Part shown: positions 23,018 to 36,495 of the stretch, one piece after another | Layout of the letters: every line of letters begins with the position of its first letter | Numbering within the stretch: position 1 is the stretch's first letter | Assembly (NCBI GenBank): GCA_022316685.1 | Contig: JAKJHU010000039.1 | Coordinates: forward strand, 4,588,001 to 4,652,000 | DNA length: 64,000 nt | DNA from: Progne subis subis | Taxonomy: Eukaryota > Chordata > Aves > Passeriformes > Hirundinidae | Direction: 5' to 3' | Notes under the pieces: model-generated | What the model was told of the DNA's origin: nothing | The model's database searches: none | The model's input: only the letters and a program-made list of their open reading frames with translations | Program-made: the position numbers and the translations under genes

Positions 23018-23868
23018 TTCACTGATTACAAGAAGCTGGAAGGAGTGCCCAATACCACAGGGGATTGTGCAACCCTTCAAAAGGTCTTTGACAGGTTGGA
23101 GAGATGGGCAGAAAGGAGCATTCTGAAATTCAACAAAGGCAATAGCAGGGTTCTAAGAAGGAATAACCCCATGTACAGGATAGGAGTCAGCTTGTTGGAA
23201 AGCAGCTCTGAGAGAAAGGACCTGGAGTCCTGGTGGATCACAAGCTGATCATGAGCCAGCAGTACCCTGGTGACCAAGAAGTGCAGGGGTATCCTGGGGT
23301 GCTTTAGGAAGAACATTGCCAGCAGGTTGAAGGAGGTGATCCTGCTCCTCTGCTCAGCCCTCGTGAGGCCTTGGAATGCTGTGTCCAGTTCTGGGCTTCA
23401 CAGTACAAAAAACAGTTGGAGTTCCTGGAACAGGTCCAACAGAGGGCAACAAAGATGATTAAGGGAGTGGAGCATCTCTCTCATGAGGTGAGGCGGAGGG
23501 AGCTGGGCCTGTTCAGCCTTGAGAAGAGACAGGGGTCCCCTTGAGAGGGGGCCTTGTCAATGTACACAAGGATCCGAAGGGAGGGTGTTAGAGGAAGAAT
23601 CCAGGCTCTTCTCAGCCAAGCAATGGGACAAGAGGCAATGTCCCATCAGAAACTGATGCACAGGAAATTCCACCAGAACGTGAGGAAGAACTTTACTGTG
23701 TGGGTGACCACACTCTGGAACAGGTTGGTAAGAGAGCATTTGCAGAGTCTCCCTCACTGAAGATACTTAAGAGCCATCTGAATGCAGTCTTGTACACTGT
23801 GCTCTAGGATGACCCTGTTTGAGCAAAGAGGCTGGACAACTTTGCCCATTCTGTGATTCTGTGAATTG
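23018..23868 (+). mobile_element. CR1 LINE, right part with 3' end
   Basis: CR1 sequence continues from the break with ACAGGTTGGAGAGATGGGCAG, AAATTCAACAAAGGCAA, GGAATAACCCCATG, TCCTGGTGGATCACAAGC, GTCCAGTTCTGGGC and GAGAAGAGACAGG. It ends with the characteristic CR1 terminal repeats TTCTGTGATTCTGTGA. Open frames at 23045-23248 and 23554-23760 are fragments of the decayed element and not genes. Several small indels break the frame. Confidence 0.92.
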
Positions 23869-24761
23869 GTTTCAATCTTTTGACTGTCCCTGAAGCTAGT
23901 TCCATTCATCACTCATTTACAGTACAGCATCATGTTCTCTAGGATCCCATGTCCCAATTGCACATGGCTGGTCTGATTTGCAACCTACCACAGAGTGTTG
24001 AGGAATGACCTTAGCACATCTCCACATTTAAGAGTCACTTGCAGATACAGCCTCCTCCTGCCACAGGACTGGCACATAAACTCCTGTTTAAGAAAGAAGA
24101 TATCTGAGATCTGTGATTTAGAAGGTCTGGGATCACAGCTTTTCTTCTTGTCTTTGTCCTGGAAAGCACTATGCACATAATCTAATTGCAGTCTGAGTAA
24201 CTAAATAAGAAATAAATCATTATTAATGACACAAGCAGCCCAGCATCAGTTTTGAAAAATACCCAGGTGGAAACATACAAACCTCGCCTAACACTGTTTC
24301 TGCTTTCAAAGATGCCCTTAAATTGCCAATTTGTCTTGAACAGAAAAAAATTAACGTTGCTTTCCAGACAGCTACCCAGAAGTGGCTGTAGGCATTGTGG
24401 CTGGATGTGTTATTGGTCTGCATCCCAAATAACTGCTGTGTCTGGGAGGCAAGAGGGGAGAATAATACAAACAGCATGAGTCAGAAACACAATTGGCACA
24501 GCTACAATTTAAACACGCTTAACTTTTCTCCCTTTGGTTTGGGGTCATCTTTGGGTAGTTTGTCCCAACAAAACTTATTCTTGCTTTAGGTGTTTTCCCT
24601 AGAGATGAAGGAGCATTCTGGAGGGAAAGGATCATTTCCTCAGGCTTGATCCATTTCCATTTTGCACACACTGGAGATCACGTGGCATTTTTACAAGCAT
24701 CTCCAAGAGAAAGGTTTGGAAAGGTCTTACTGACTTCTACAAAATAATCAAATACCTAGTG

Positions 24762-24798
<37 letters not shown>

Positions 24799-27250
24799 AG
24801 CTTTTCTCCATATGCTACTAAGGATCACTCAAGTTTCCAGCAAAATACTGTGTGCACTGACCTAACCCCATGCCTTTCTCACCTTAGAGAGAAAAGCCTT
24901 TTAATGCTTCTCAGTCCTCACTAGCTGCTCTGCAAAAGCACCAGAAAATAAAGGCATCAAAGAAAATACGTTAAACAAATCAAGATGGACATCAAGAACT
25001 TTTTACTTACAGTTATCTTTATTAATTTTAATAGGCATGAGATTTGATTTTATGAATCAACATAATTTTATTGTATTTCACTCTCTTTATTAAAATGGAT
25101 TCATCTCTGGTTTTGGACTGGCCACACTACAGTCATGAAGGTGAAATAACTATAAAAGAAATTTCAGCTCACATTCTTCACATTCATTAAACTAATGTCA
25201 TAGCAGTTTAAGCACTGTCTTAAAGATACAATTTATGTAGTATCTTTTCTGTATGTTTTGTGTCCAGACAGGTAATTGATGAAGGCTGCTGTTAGTGGCT
25301 TCCATATTTGTTCACTGTCTTCAATAACTCAGTAAAATTTGTGTTTGGACACAATGTATCCAAGAACATGAAGTGCTACATGAAAGGTAAAGTTTCTGGT
25401 AATCAATGAGGACAATAAAACCTTTTTCATGATCAGATTAATTATGAGAAAGTGATTTGGTAACGTGCAATGTGTTAACACTGAGATTGGAAGTACACCA
25501 CAGGGAAATAAAGACTAGTCCCGTAACTGAGGAACTGTTTGTGTAGTCAGTTTGGATTAAACTGTGCCTGCTGTAACGTGCTGAGTGACTGTGCATGTGA
25601 GCACCGTAGTATTCATAGGACCATTTTATGGTCCTTTCCATTCAGTGGATTATTCACCTTGCTGTAGTTGTGCCTGTTAAAGTAAAACACATAGAGTAAC
25701 TCAGAATTGCTAGTCTTAAAAATTATTCTTTTAGAAGGTTCCTGCAGTCAGTTTCACAAAGGAAAAATTCCAAAGGTGGAAACATTACTGCCTTTATGGT
25801 TAGAACCTCACCAAGGGGGGGAGTTAGATTTGAGCAATTTTTTTTTTTTTTTAAATCTTAGAAAACTAGTGAGAAGTGCCTGAAGAATTTAAGTATTTAC
25901 AGGATTAGAATGTATTTTAAATACTCACCAATATTGTGACCAAAAAGACCAAACATTCGAATAGCAAAGGGAGCAGTTTCAGGAAGATAGAAAAGTTAAG
26001 AGAAATTACACATTTTACAGAGGGTTCAAGATGCACTCTTGAGTTGTGTAGAAAAACAAGAAAACATTATGTTCTTTGGAGCAAAGCTAAACCCAGTGTT
26101 TCCAAACCAAACAGCCAATGAGTAAAGGTTGTGCTATGGTGGGGAATTTATTATTATTATTAACAATGAAATATAGAAGGAAAAAATAATATTATTTATG
26201 TCAATTTAGTGAACCAAAGAAGCCTAACTCCTACTGCTGCAGATGTGGGGGCTGAAATGCCAGAACTGTGTTTCTACTTCCATCTCTCCAGAATTAAAAT
26301 TATTGCACTCCCAGAGAAAAGCATACCAAAGAATGAACAAAAGTGATGTGTCTATAAAAGAAAGGGCAACATGTTCTCACTTCTTTCTTTAAAGGCCATC
26401 TCTGATGTGAGCGCAAATTGACTAACTCCAGATGATGCCATCATTTTGTATTGTACTTACAGGAGTACAGAGACATAACAATTCTTTCAGTCAGCATCAT
26501 TTAACATGGGGTAGACATATTAAAAGAGTAGTATTTTGTAATAAATAATATGGATTTTCTCAAATCCTTCTCTGCTCTCAGCATCCTGGGGCGATGTCCT
26601 CCCTGGCACTGAAACAGGCTCTGTGCCTCCCTGGAGACTTTGAGTTGAGAGACAAACAGGGAGCCTGGCAGTGTCCCTGTGTTCCCCAGATCAACCAAAA
26701 CCAGATTAGTGGAGCACCATTTTGTGACGTAAAACAATTCAGATGAAAACATTTTTATGGTTCTTTAATTTGCTTAGCCCTTAGACTGTGTTGGAGATCA
26801 TATGCAAGAATCCAACCAGTCCTACTGCTGACATAAATCATCTATTCCGTCACTTTGATCATCCTGTGACCAAAAATCAGACAGTTATTTGTTCAGGTCT
26901 GAGAGAAAAAATTAACACTGTTTCAGAAAAACTGATATGATTCATGCAGGGTCTGATCCTGGAGGAGGCTAAACAACCTGGGTTGATAGTGACCTCTGAT
27001 GGGAGATAGGAGATTTACAGATTCCACAGTGTTTCTCTTCCCACAGGCATTGAAATGTACCCCCTTTAAATTCTGGCCATGATTCTATAGACAAAAGGAG
27101 GATAGATGGTAGAATTTTTTAATTGGGTTGCTGTGTTTTGCTGAAAATAAAAGTGTTATGCTCTCAAAAAGCTATCAAGTCATTATCACCTTCCCCTCTG
27201 CTAACATATGTCTTGAGCTTTCTCTTTTATTCTTGAAATATTTTAAGCTG
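23869..27250. other. Non-coding stretch, no gene recognised
   Basis: AT-rich unique sequence. It contains a pure run of 34 A at 24762-24795 and short poly(T) and ATT runs. No open frame here has a recognisable domain. Confidence 0.6.
24762..24795. repeat. A34 homopolymer
   Basis: Uninterrupted run of 34 A. It could be the tail of an old retroposed copy, but I see no recognisable parent sequence or flanking duplication upstream, so it is listed only as a simple repeat. Confidence 0.95.
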
Positions 27251-27395
27251 AGGAGAGGAGAGGAGAGGAGAGGAGAGGAGAGGAGAGGAGAGGAGAGGAG
27301 AGGAGAGGAGAGGAGAGGAGAGGAGAGGAGAGGAGAGGAGAGGAGAGGAGAGGAGAGGAGAGGAGAGGAGAGGAGAGGAGAGGAGAGGAGAGGAG
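27251..27395. repeat. (AGGAG)29 pentanucleotide array
   Basis: Twenty-nine perfect copies of AGGAG (145 bp), the same unit in a different phase as the array at 8336-8485 and on the same strand. The immediate flanks of the two arrays are not similar, so this is not an obvious segmental duplication. Confidence 0.97.
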
Positions 27396-27675
27396 GAGAG
27401 AACTGATTTCAAAACTGTTCTTTTGAGCACTGAAACCAGCACCTGGTGAATCCACCAGATAAAAAGTCAAGGGAGTTCCATGTTTGGTTGCTTTATTTTT
27501 TTACACATTACTTACAGAACATTAGACCAGAATCCGCTTTTCACACTAGTGTATTGTTCTGTGCAGTGTAGGAGATGTTCAAGTAGTGCGAGGTCTCTGT
27601 CCCATGATGGGTTTGAAATATTTCGTTAAAAGCACCTCTGAGAGAGGAGAGAAAAAAATGGAGAAAGACAACAGC

Positions 27676-27681
<6 letters not shown>

Positions 27682-27753
<72 letters not shown>
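27682..27753. repeat. (TTA)24 trinucleotide array
   Basis: Twenty-four perfect TTA units, 72 bp, preceded by a T run. It lies about 290 bp from the pentanucleotide array. On the plus strand it reads as poly-Leu, which explains an apparent leucine-rich open frame at 27586-27840. Confidence 0.97.
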
Positions 27754-27755
<2 letters not shown>

Positions 27756-30700
27756 TTCCCTTTATGAATTCTGCTTTGCTTTAATTCTCAGAGGAATACA
27801 TTGTGTGCCTCTGGGGAAAATTATTCATGTCACAGAATAAAGCTCATGTAGCTTATGAAAATGTTGAAGTCTCTACATTAGACAAGTAAATTAAATTGTC
27901 CTTTTAAAAATTTTAGTCTCATAAACTTGGGTTGGTCTTGCTGAGTGGAGGACTGAGCAAAAAAAGCACTGGAAGAAAAAGGAAACAATTTACTGGTCCC
28001 TGCTAAATATCTCCTTCTTAAGTGTCAGGGATACCTATAAACATGTCTGGGGCAGGAATCCACTGCAACTGGGCACTGCTGAAAAAGAAGTTTATACACT
28101 GTCTATCTCATGGAGACTTCCGTCTCCTCTGAGGAAGGCAGCCACACTCTGAGTAGAATATCTCTTTGTAAGGAATCAAAGGAATCAAGCTCAATTATTT
28201 TACATTGTTTAGTAAAGTGCCAAAAAGTCTTGTCGCTCTGCTGTGATCCATGGAGGGCTGGGCTCAGTTTCCCTCAATTTCTGAGGCATTGTGTAGGGTG
28301 TTTTCTAATGTTCTAGTTATACAGATCATCCCACTGAATTCCCGTAATGCCAGTTAAATAAAATTTCTTCTCATTAGTGAGAATGACCAGTTCCCCTAGC
28401 TCCATAGTCAGTCTTGTAACATGGGTAAATGATTTAGTGAAAAATGCCTTGCCACATCAGACCACAGTGTTTATGAGACACAGGCACTGAGTTTAAATAG
28501 GTGCTGTCTTTGCTGTCTTTATACCCCTTCTTCTTGTTTCTACTTCTCTTCCTATTTATTCAAGATGATTTCCAGCTGAGAAAAGTAGGTCTCTAACCAT
28601 CTGTGAAGGACAGTGACACCAATTCTCAGTAAACTGTGACAAATTTCAGCGCTCCACAAAGCCAAAACCTTCTGTTTTCACCAGTCATCTGTCCAACCCC
28701 TCACCTCCACAATGTTTTCTTTTCTGCTTTTCATAAGACCTGAAACATCTCTTGAACTTCTCTCTGCTTTTCTAGTGTACTGCACCTCCCACACCTTTAC
28801 TATTTATGCTGTTCCATGTAATAGTTTTTGTTCCTGTACGTATTTTCAGCAGAGCAAGACCAATTCCGTCCAATATTACTGTTATATTTCTGCATTTTTG
28901 CACTTGGAAAACAGGACATTTGTTGTCCCTTCTTTCTTCTTGTATTTTTATGCATTTATTTTTATCTCAATTATATAGACTGCACGTCTTTCCTTTTAAG
29001 ACCTCTTAGAAAGCTTTTTGTTTCTATTTCCTATAATGGCAATGTTTGTTGAAGTCCTTCTTTTTTTCTCAGCAGGTAACTCAAAATTGTCTGATATTCA
29101 GAAAATACTATTAGACAGATTAGACATCTCTTACTTGCATATCACTAGTCCACTGCCTCAGTTTGCAACCTAATCAGTTCCCTTGCCGCTGTGGCGATGA
29201 GCTCCAAATCTGCTTGCCAGAAAAGCAGTTCTTTAATTCTGCACCATGCTGAACTTGGCATTTCCAGGTCACGTATCTTATCCTCCAGAATAGCCATCAA
29301 TTTCCACTTTGTGCATCATAAATCTCCCCAGCCTTTTAACAGAGTGGTATAAAACTGCAAAGACAAGTCACAGTAAGGGTTTCTTTATCAATCATATTAG
29401 GCAAACAGCTCCCCAGCACCCTTCCCCTACCAGCACGGGCTCTGTGTAATGTAAATACTAATGATGAACATTTATGAGAAATCATATTTGTGTGGATCCA
29501 GATCCTGATTGATCGAGACCTGCAAAGCAGTGTCAGACAGACATTATTCACAATAATGTTTTAAAGCACTTTTCCAAAACATTTGAATCAATGCTCCTTG
29601 TTAATCTTTATCCCATCCTGCAGAACACTGTGAAACTAAACAACTCTAAGTAATGTTTTGTGCTCTTGAAGCCGCCCAGACAAACTATACTCAGAAAAGA
29701 GCATTTATCCCTACTGCTGCTTTGTATGATTCCTGCAGGCCACTGACCAGAGACACTTTACAGAAACAGGTTTGACGATCAACAGCTCTTCCCATTAGCC
29801 CTTGTGCCCTGAGGAAGTTAATAATAATCTCTTGATTGGAGTCTGGAAAAATCTGCTTTACCTGAAAATAATTCATTGGTCTCTTTTGTTAAAAAATATA
29901 ATTTTCACGAAGCAATACATTACTCCATAAACTAGAATAAAATGGAAGTGTAAAAAGAATCAGTATGAGATAAAACCCAAAAAGCTTCATGTTGGATTGC
30001 TGTACATTACAGCTCTGATGTAGCTTTAGTCTTGCTCTCCTACGTTATGTAAGGAGGACAATGACCAGAACAACTGACATTAGCAATGGTCCTGTTGTGA
30101 AGTGGGTATCAGCTTGAATATAGAAATCATATACTATTGATTTCTGTTTTCTGGGTTTTTTGTTGTTGTTGTTTTTTTTTTAAATTGTATTTTTATTTTT
30201 CACATACTAATCAAATTACAATAGAGTCTTTATTTATATTCCAAGATTCAAAAGTTTAATTAAAAAACATGGTTGTATTGCACAAGCTTAAGAGTTTGTG
30301 TAAGTGAGCAGAGATCAGGCTAGCAGCATGGGCTACCATTCGTGGTAATCCAGAAGAGAGTCAAAATTGCTTCTAAGGGTAACAAGAAGCCCTGGTATAA
30401 TTTCTTCAAGATGCTTCTGCATTTTTAAACACGGTAACAGAACATGTTGCACTTCCATGTCTTCCTTCTGGCATCATGAATCTTTCAGCAAGCCCTGCAA
30501 CCTTGAAGGTTTTTAAACTCCACACTTCACCTCTGGACATATGCTTCTATTTTATTACCTAATTCATTCACCTGTTACTTCTTGAGACCAAAATCAATTG
30601 TGCCACTAGAAAGGTATGTGGTGTAGAAGGTGCTTTAGTGTAAGGCTGCTGAAGGAGACAGTAAAACCCTAGTTTTAGTGACAAAAACATGGAGAAATAT

Positions 30701-33700
30701 TATTAGATTACTAACTTGTGTAAGTTCATGCACTAGTCTTTCTGGGTTACAGAGTTTCTTTATGAAAAATATAGGATTTCAACTGCATATCTGTCTATGC
30801 TACAAAAAGCTACAAAAATATTATGTAACAAAAGACAAAAAGATAGCACACACAAAAACACACTGATTTCACAAATCTTGTATTGTACCACAGACCATCT
30901 CAACACAGCTTCTTTTAAATTTCTAGACATTCTACTCTCAAACCAAAATGAAATGACTAACCAAAACGTTTTCAGGAAACAAAGATGGCCAAGAGGAAGA
31001 TGGGCAAGACCTGAGACAAGTTTTTAAAAACTGTTGGAGGAGGTTTCCAAAAAAGGAATGAAAGGAGTAAGTGATGTTTTCCCCGGAAGGCCTGGCTGAT
31101 AGCCTGCAGACAAAAGCAATGCTTTTGCTGTTGAGGCAACCTTAAAATGTGTCCTGACAGATTGGCAAATTCAGCTGTAGCACCAATCTGGAATGGAAGA
31201 AAGGGCCAAGAATAAGAACTGTCTCTTCAGGAACAAAAGTTACCAGGATCACTGCAAAGCTCTGCTGGAGGATTTCGAAAGCATCCAAATCAAATTCACA
31301 GTTTTGAATCTTTTCTTTGAAGCACCTCTTGGTCTGGTCCCAGGTTATATAAAATATCTACTGAGATTTAGGAAAGCCCAGCAGCTTTCCACAAGTGCAA
31401 GGTTTCCTCTCTCAGGAAAACACTGCTGTTCTCAGGAGCTGGTCCATTCTGCGGTCTAAATTCCCCCATGAACTGGGAACTGAGTACATCACTGAGTTCC
31501 TTATCTCCCCTAAGGTCAAGGCAGGTTTTCATCTATTTTTACACTCATAAAAAATCTATCCCAACAAAAATCCTATCCAAACAGGGCACCTTACTGAGCA
31601 CATTACACTCCCTACAGTGAGGATCAGAGGACAAACATATGACAGATGGCAGGTACAATGCTTAATGCACTGGTGAATGGTACTCAAATAGTGTGGTGAT
31701 AAAGGCTGTAGAAGAGACGATATAGAGGAAAACAGGTAGAATACAGGGTGCTGGGGTTATGCAATGAAGCACTGACAGTGGGAAGAATGAGTGCCATGTG
31801 AGCTCAGCATATAGAAAAGTACAAGCAAAGGATTCAGTTAGCTCCACAGCAAAATCACACAGCATTGTTAGGGAGGTTTCAGTGATCTCTGTCATAGTAG
31901 GTGTGTGTTTAACAGGTTTTACCTGAGAGGGTGACATATTAGCTTTAATAACTGCAAATAGGACTCTGCCCTCAGAGAAATCTCTTTTCCTCCATTCAGT
32001 ACCTTATGTCTGTGATGTTGTCCATCTGGCAGGTAAGTTATTAAAGAGTAGCTGGCAATCTGCTAAGTTTGATGAATGCATGAGGTAAGCGCACGCTAAG
32101 CTGGTAAGTAGTCTGATACAGACAATTTTACTTAAATATATTTAACACATTTGTGGACTACGTGTTGTTTTAAACCAGGGGAGATGAAAAGGGACAAAGA
32201 GAAATAGCTTTATGCTAATCTACATTTCATCTTATTTTCTATTCTGCCGTGAAAGGTGGGCTCTCTCTCTTGCTGAAATTGAAGATGGAGACAAGGTTAA
32301 AACATGAAGGAGAAAGGTCAAGAAACTCAGCAATACAGTGTTGGGTAAATGAAGCCATGTTATTAGCTACCTCAAGCTTTTTTTGAATACAAAGGGTCTT
32401 CTCCTGTGTTTGAATACTGCTGGGTTTTGTGATAAATTTCTGGGCATTCTAAACCACCACTGTGTCCAGATAGTCATCACATATAGAGCAAGTTTATGCT
32501 AACCCTTGGACATTTTGTTCTCTCCCTGCATTAATCATGACCCCTTTCCAAATTTAGTGACTCTAGTTGTACCTTCTGTAGTCAAAAGGTCAAAACCTAG
32601 AAAGCTGGTATGGGATTTAAGACGGTGGAACCACCAGTTATTAGCCAAATTCTGCATTGATTTAAATGTGTATTCTGCTGTAATCCTGACTGCCAGTTCT
32701 ATATGATAGACTGTCCGAACAGTCTCTAGTTTAAACATCAGCATTTGTTCCCCATGAAATCACTCCAGCCTTTCACCATTGAACTCTTGTGAAAATTCCC
32801 CATCTATCAACCAATTCACTAGATGTACATGTCCAAGATTAGCTGTGCATCCCAGCACCTGGTCCCAAAGCTTGTGTTGCAGTACAGCCCCTACATCCAC
32901 ACGGCACACAGGAAATAAGAGCCACAAATCCCCTTCTCTGTTTGTGTCAGCTTAGGGACACAGGAATGGAAAAAGTGGAGAGGGTAATATTTGGAATTTT
33001 TTTGGTGATTATATCTTTCACAACAAAATTCCATGTTTTAAAATGTGAAGAGATGGCAAAAGAAATGCCTTTCTGATTCCAAGTTCACTGAAGGCAATGG
33101 CAAGAGCATATTAACAGGCTTCAAACTGGGCCAGTGGTATAACTTGCTCCATTATCTTGTGTTCGCTCTGTGGATTTAAGTGATATCGCTATTTCCACTA
33201 CATATTGCTTTGAACATCTCACCCTACTGTTATAAAACAAATGTTCCTTTTGAACAAAGATATATTTGGAAAAGAAACTTGACATCAATTTCAGCTCCCC
33301 CTGTCTATTTTTCTTGACTGATCCAGGTTTATTGAAAAAAAAAAAAAAAATAAGAGTTCCTGATCTGATTACTAATAAAATATTTCTAAGGAAGACACTG
33401 ACAGCTGACGGTATCATAAAAATTATGTGTTTTAGAGGAAAAGTCTAATTAAATAAATACTAAGCAAAAACAATTAGCCCACAGCAAAAATAGTTTGTTT
33501 ATTAGCTCCTCCAATCTCATGAATATTTATGTTGTTATAAAATCGTAAAAGGTACTGCAAGTAAACTAATGTAAAACAATGCTCAGTATTATATTAGTAT
33601 AATTAATTTATTAATGTGTGATTATACTGCAGAGGAAAATTTATGGGAATTTAGTTAAAATGTTGTCTTATGCTAATATGTACACACAGGTTAAGTTTTT

Positions 33701-36489
33701 TAGTCTAGTGCCAAATGGCAAGCTGAAAAGATTCAGGTATTTAAAAAAAATTTTTCTTAAAAATATTTGTTCCAGTAGAATAAATTTGCAGAATTATAAC
33801 TGGTTTTCTTTTTTTCTCTTTAAACTGCTTTCCTGAAGCCAATATACCAACCTTTTAATATAAAATAAGCTGCACTGAGGCACTATCACAATTTCAAAAT
33901 ATTTGCAGACATTTTTAGAATTTGAAGACACAGTGACTAAGAGGAAGAAAGTGGGTAGAAAAAAGAATGGACAACAACAAGAAGAAATTAGGCGAACAGA
34001 ACAAACATATAAGCAGGGATTTATCAATGAAAATGATATTTAGACAATGTAAAACACAAAGGGTAAAAATTAAAACTTCTTGTGACACAAATATCAATGG
34101 AACTTCAAATTTAATGAAGTTTGAGGAAAAGTGTTAGTGCAGTCAAAAGAACACATATGGACATTTTCAGAATAAAATTTCTATTTCTCATGTAAGATGA
34201 AATCTGTTTTGGAATTTTATTTTTCCTGTCTCAAGAAAAGGAAAGAGAAATTGCATGAGATCAAAATGACTGCAAACTTCTCAAAATCTCAAGAGTCAAT
34301 ACCCTCTGGTACTAACATTAACTATGACAATTAGGGCTTCACGGTCCATTTTAGCATAAAGGGTGAAGACCTTGTGACTTCATACCCTTTTGAAATGAGA
34401 AAAGTGTTTTTGTCTTGCCTTACTTTGGAGATCCAAGGAAGGACTCTGTGAAATGTTTGAGTTTTTTCTCCCTGGGGGGAGTTATTTGTTGCCAGCATTC
34501 CTCCGAATACTTGCTGCTTTTACTCCTCAGCTCCCAGCCCTGATTGTTTTGGATACCTCCTTCCCCCTTCTGGAATGAGAGATTCTGTATTGACACTCAC
34601 ACAGCCACAGCCTCTCAACCTTCCCTTCCTCCAAAGACCTGCCTGTAGGTTACAGTCACACACCTGCCCGGGTAATACCCTGCAGCCCTCTGTGGAGAAG
34701 AAAGGAAGAAAGAGGAACTTAGTTATAAACCTGAGACTGGGCTAAGCTCATGAGGAGTCCCAGTTTCTACACACAGACAGTGAGAGCACAGGTGCGAGGG
34801 GGCAGCAATGGGGCCTTACAGTAGCATCATCTTCCAAAAGCAGCCAAGCCTTCTCAAAACACGATGCAGTGACACTGCTAAATGTAACCCTCAGTTTTGC
34901 AAAAGTGTTCTGCATTACATGGTAATTTGTTTGTTCCATGACATTTAATTTCTTGCTACTTTTTCCAGGACAAATGCTCAGGGATGGCTGCACCAAAAGA
35001 AATCACAGTGAAAACATATGCATCTTTGTTTACTGGGCAATCATAAAATGGGAAAGAAATGCTGCATGCTTTACAGTACACTCTCACTGTGCATGACACT
35101 AATAGTACACAGTATGCACCAGAAAATAGCTTTTCTTTTATGAGCTGGCCATGGTTAATTAAGAAGGCAACAGTCACAAATCCCAACTTTACAGTCTAAG
35201 TGGTAGCAGTAAAACAAAAGTCTTCAGATACTTGAGTCACATGTAGTTATACACATGTATTTGTAACCCAGGAGAACAAAACAGTAGGCTGGGATAAATA
35301 GGATAAGGGTACTTGACTATGTAAAACACAGGCCTCTGGAAACAGAATTCAAAGCTGCAGTGCTCACTTCTTTTTGTAAACAGACCGCTGTGAAATTTAT
35401 CAGGTGAATTGGATACAGAGGAGTTTCTTTGTTATTTAACCCAACTCTGCATAGCTGGAGGCAGCCCCTCACGTTCAGGAAACTGCTGAGGAGCTGATGG
35501 TGAGCAAAAGGAGAAGAGAGAGAAGGCAAGCATGTGAAGGGAATGAGGAAGGCAAATCAGGCTGTCATATTTGTAATCATCTTGGATGCCTCTGTGGGAG
35601 ATACACAATCAGCTCATGACAAGTGAAATATGCTTTAAACAAAGACATATTTTGTGGCAGCTTACAGTCTTCGTCTTGTTCTGACTGTCACAAAATATCC
35701 CCATCAGCAATTAAAATTATGTTGTCCCCCAGTCTTGAATATCCATTACAGTCTGGAAAATTGAAGTTGGTATCTATTTCCTCAGTAAAACACCTGGTTT
35801 TTGCCATATGTCTGAAGTGGTGTGTTTTGGTAGTAACTAAAATTAAGTCATGCACAAGTAACAAAAGCAAGATTCTCGGCCCTTATATTTTAATATGAAA
35901 GTTGCAATTAAATGAGAAAACCCTAAGCTAATGTAATTTCAAACCAGGAGTCCTGAAAGGTGTCTACTTTGTTCAGAAATAAGATGATTTAATGACTTGA
36001 GTTAAATCTCAAGGAAACTTCAAAATATTCAAATTTATTGTGAAATAAGATTATGCCTGTGGCTGCCAACCAGCTGGATAGAATATGCAGGCTAGCTGCC
36101 AGCAGTCTGGTATTTTAACAAGAAATGTAGATTCCTTAGGCTTGTGGCAGCGTTATTCATTTTCCACTTCTTGGATACTCTTCTGCTTTACAGATCTGAT
36201 CTGTTTCAGCAACATCCACTATCAGGTACTACTACTCCTGTCTGCCTAGAGTTTTCACTAGAAGGAACACGTTTCCTCGGTGAGTAATTCAATGCCTTCT
36301 CTGCAGAGCTTCAATAAGAAGGGATGGTGCTGGTGCCTGAGGAGTTCTGTATGGCAAACTGCTGAAGCAGTTGTAGCACAGCACATGGAAGCCTTAGAAA
36401 ATTACAAGGAAGAAGGTTGGTTTGCTTTCAGCAAACAACAGCCTGCAAGTACTGCACAGTATTAGAGGTCCAGACCTTGAGATATATTA
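27754..36489. other. Long non-coding stretch, no gene recognised
   Basis: About 8.7 kb of AT-rich unique sequence with T-rich and A-rich runs (for example 30167-30182 and 33337-33351). I recognise no repeat family, RNA gene or exon. Open frames are all shorter than about 100 codons. Confidence 0.55.
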
Positions 36490-36495
36490 AAATGC

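Noticed and set aside
23045..23760. Frames inside the CR1 copy
   Set aside because: They are remnants of the decayed LINE, broken by indels. They encode neither a full reverse transcriptase nor a host protein.
24762..24795. Tail of a processed pseudogene
   Set aside because: The upstream sequence has no recognisable mRNA-like reading frame, and I found no flanking duplication; the same holds for the A runs at 45288 and 62976.
8336..27395. Segmental duplication linking the two pentanucleotide arrays
   Set aside because: The sequences directly flanking the two arrays do not resemble each other.
27128..27470. Open frames with Arg-Gly-Glu or Ser-Pro-Leu repeats
   Set aside because: They are translations of the second pentanucleotide array and have no flanking gene signals.
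27586..27840. Leucine-rich frame resembling a membrane protein
   Set aside because: The leucine run is the (TTA)24 microsatellite.
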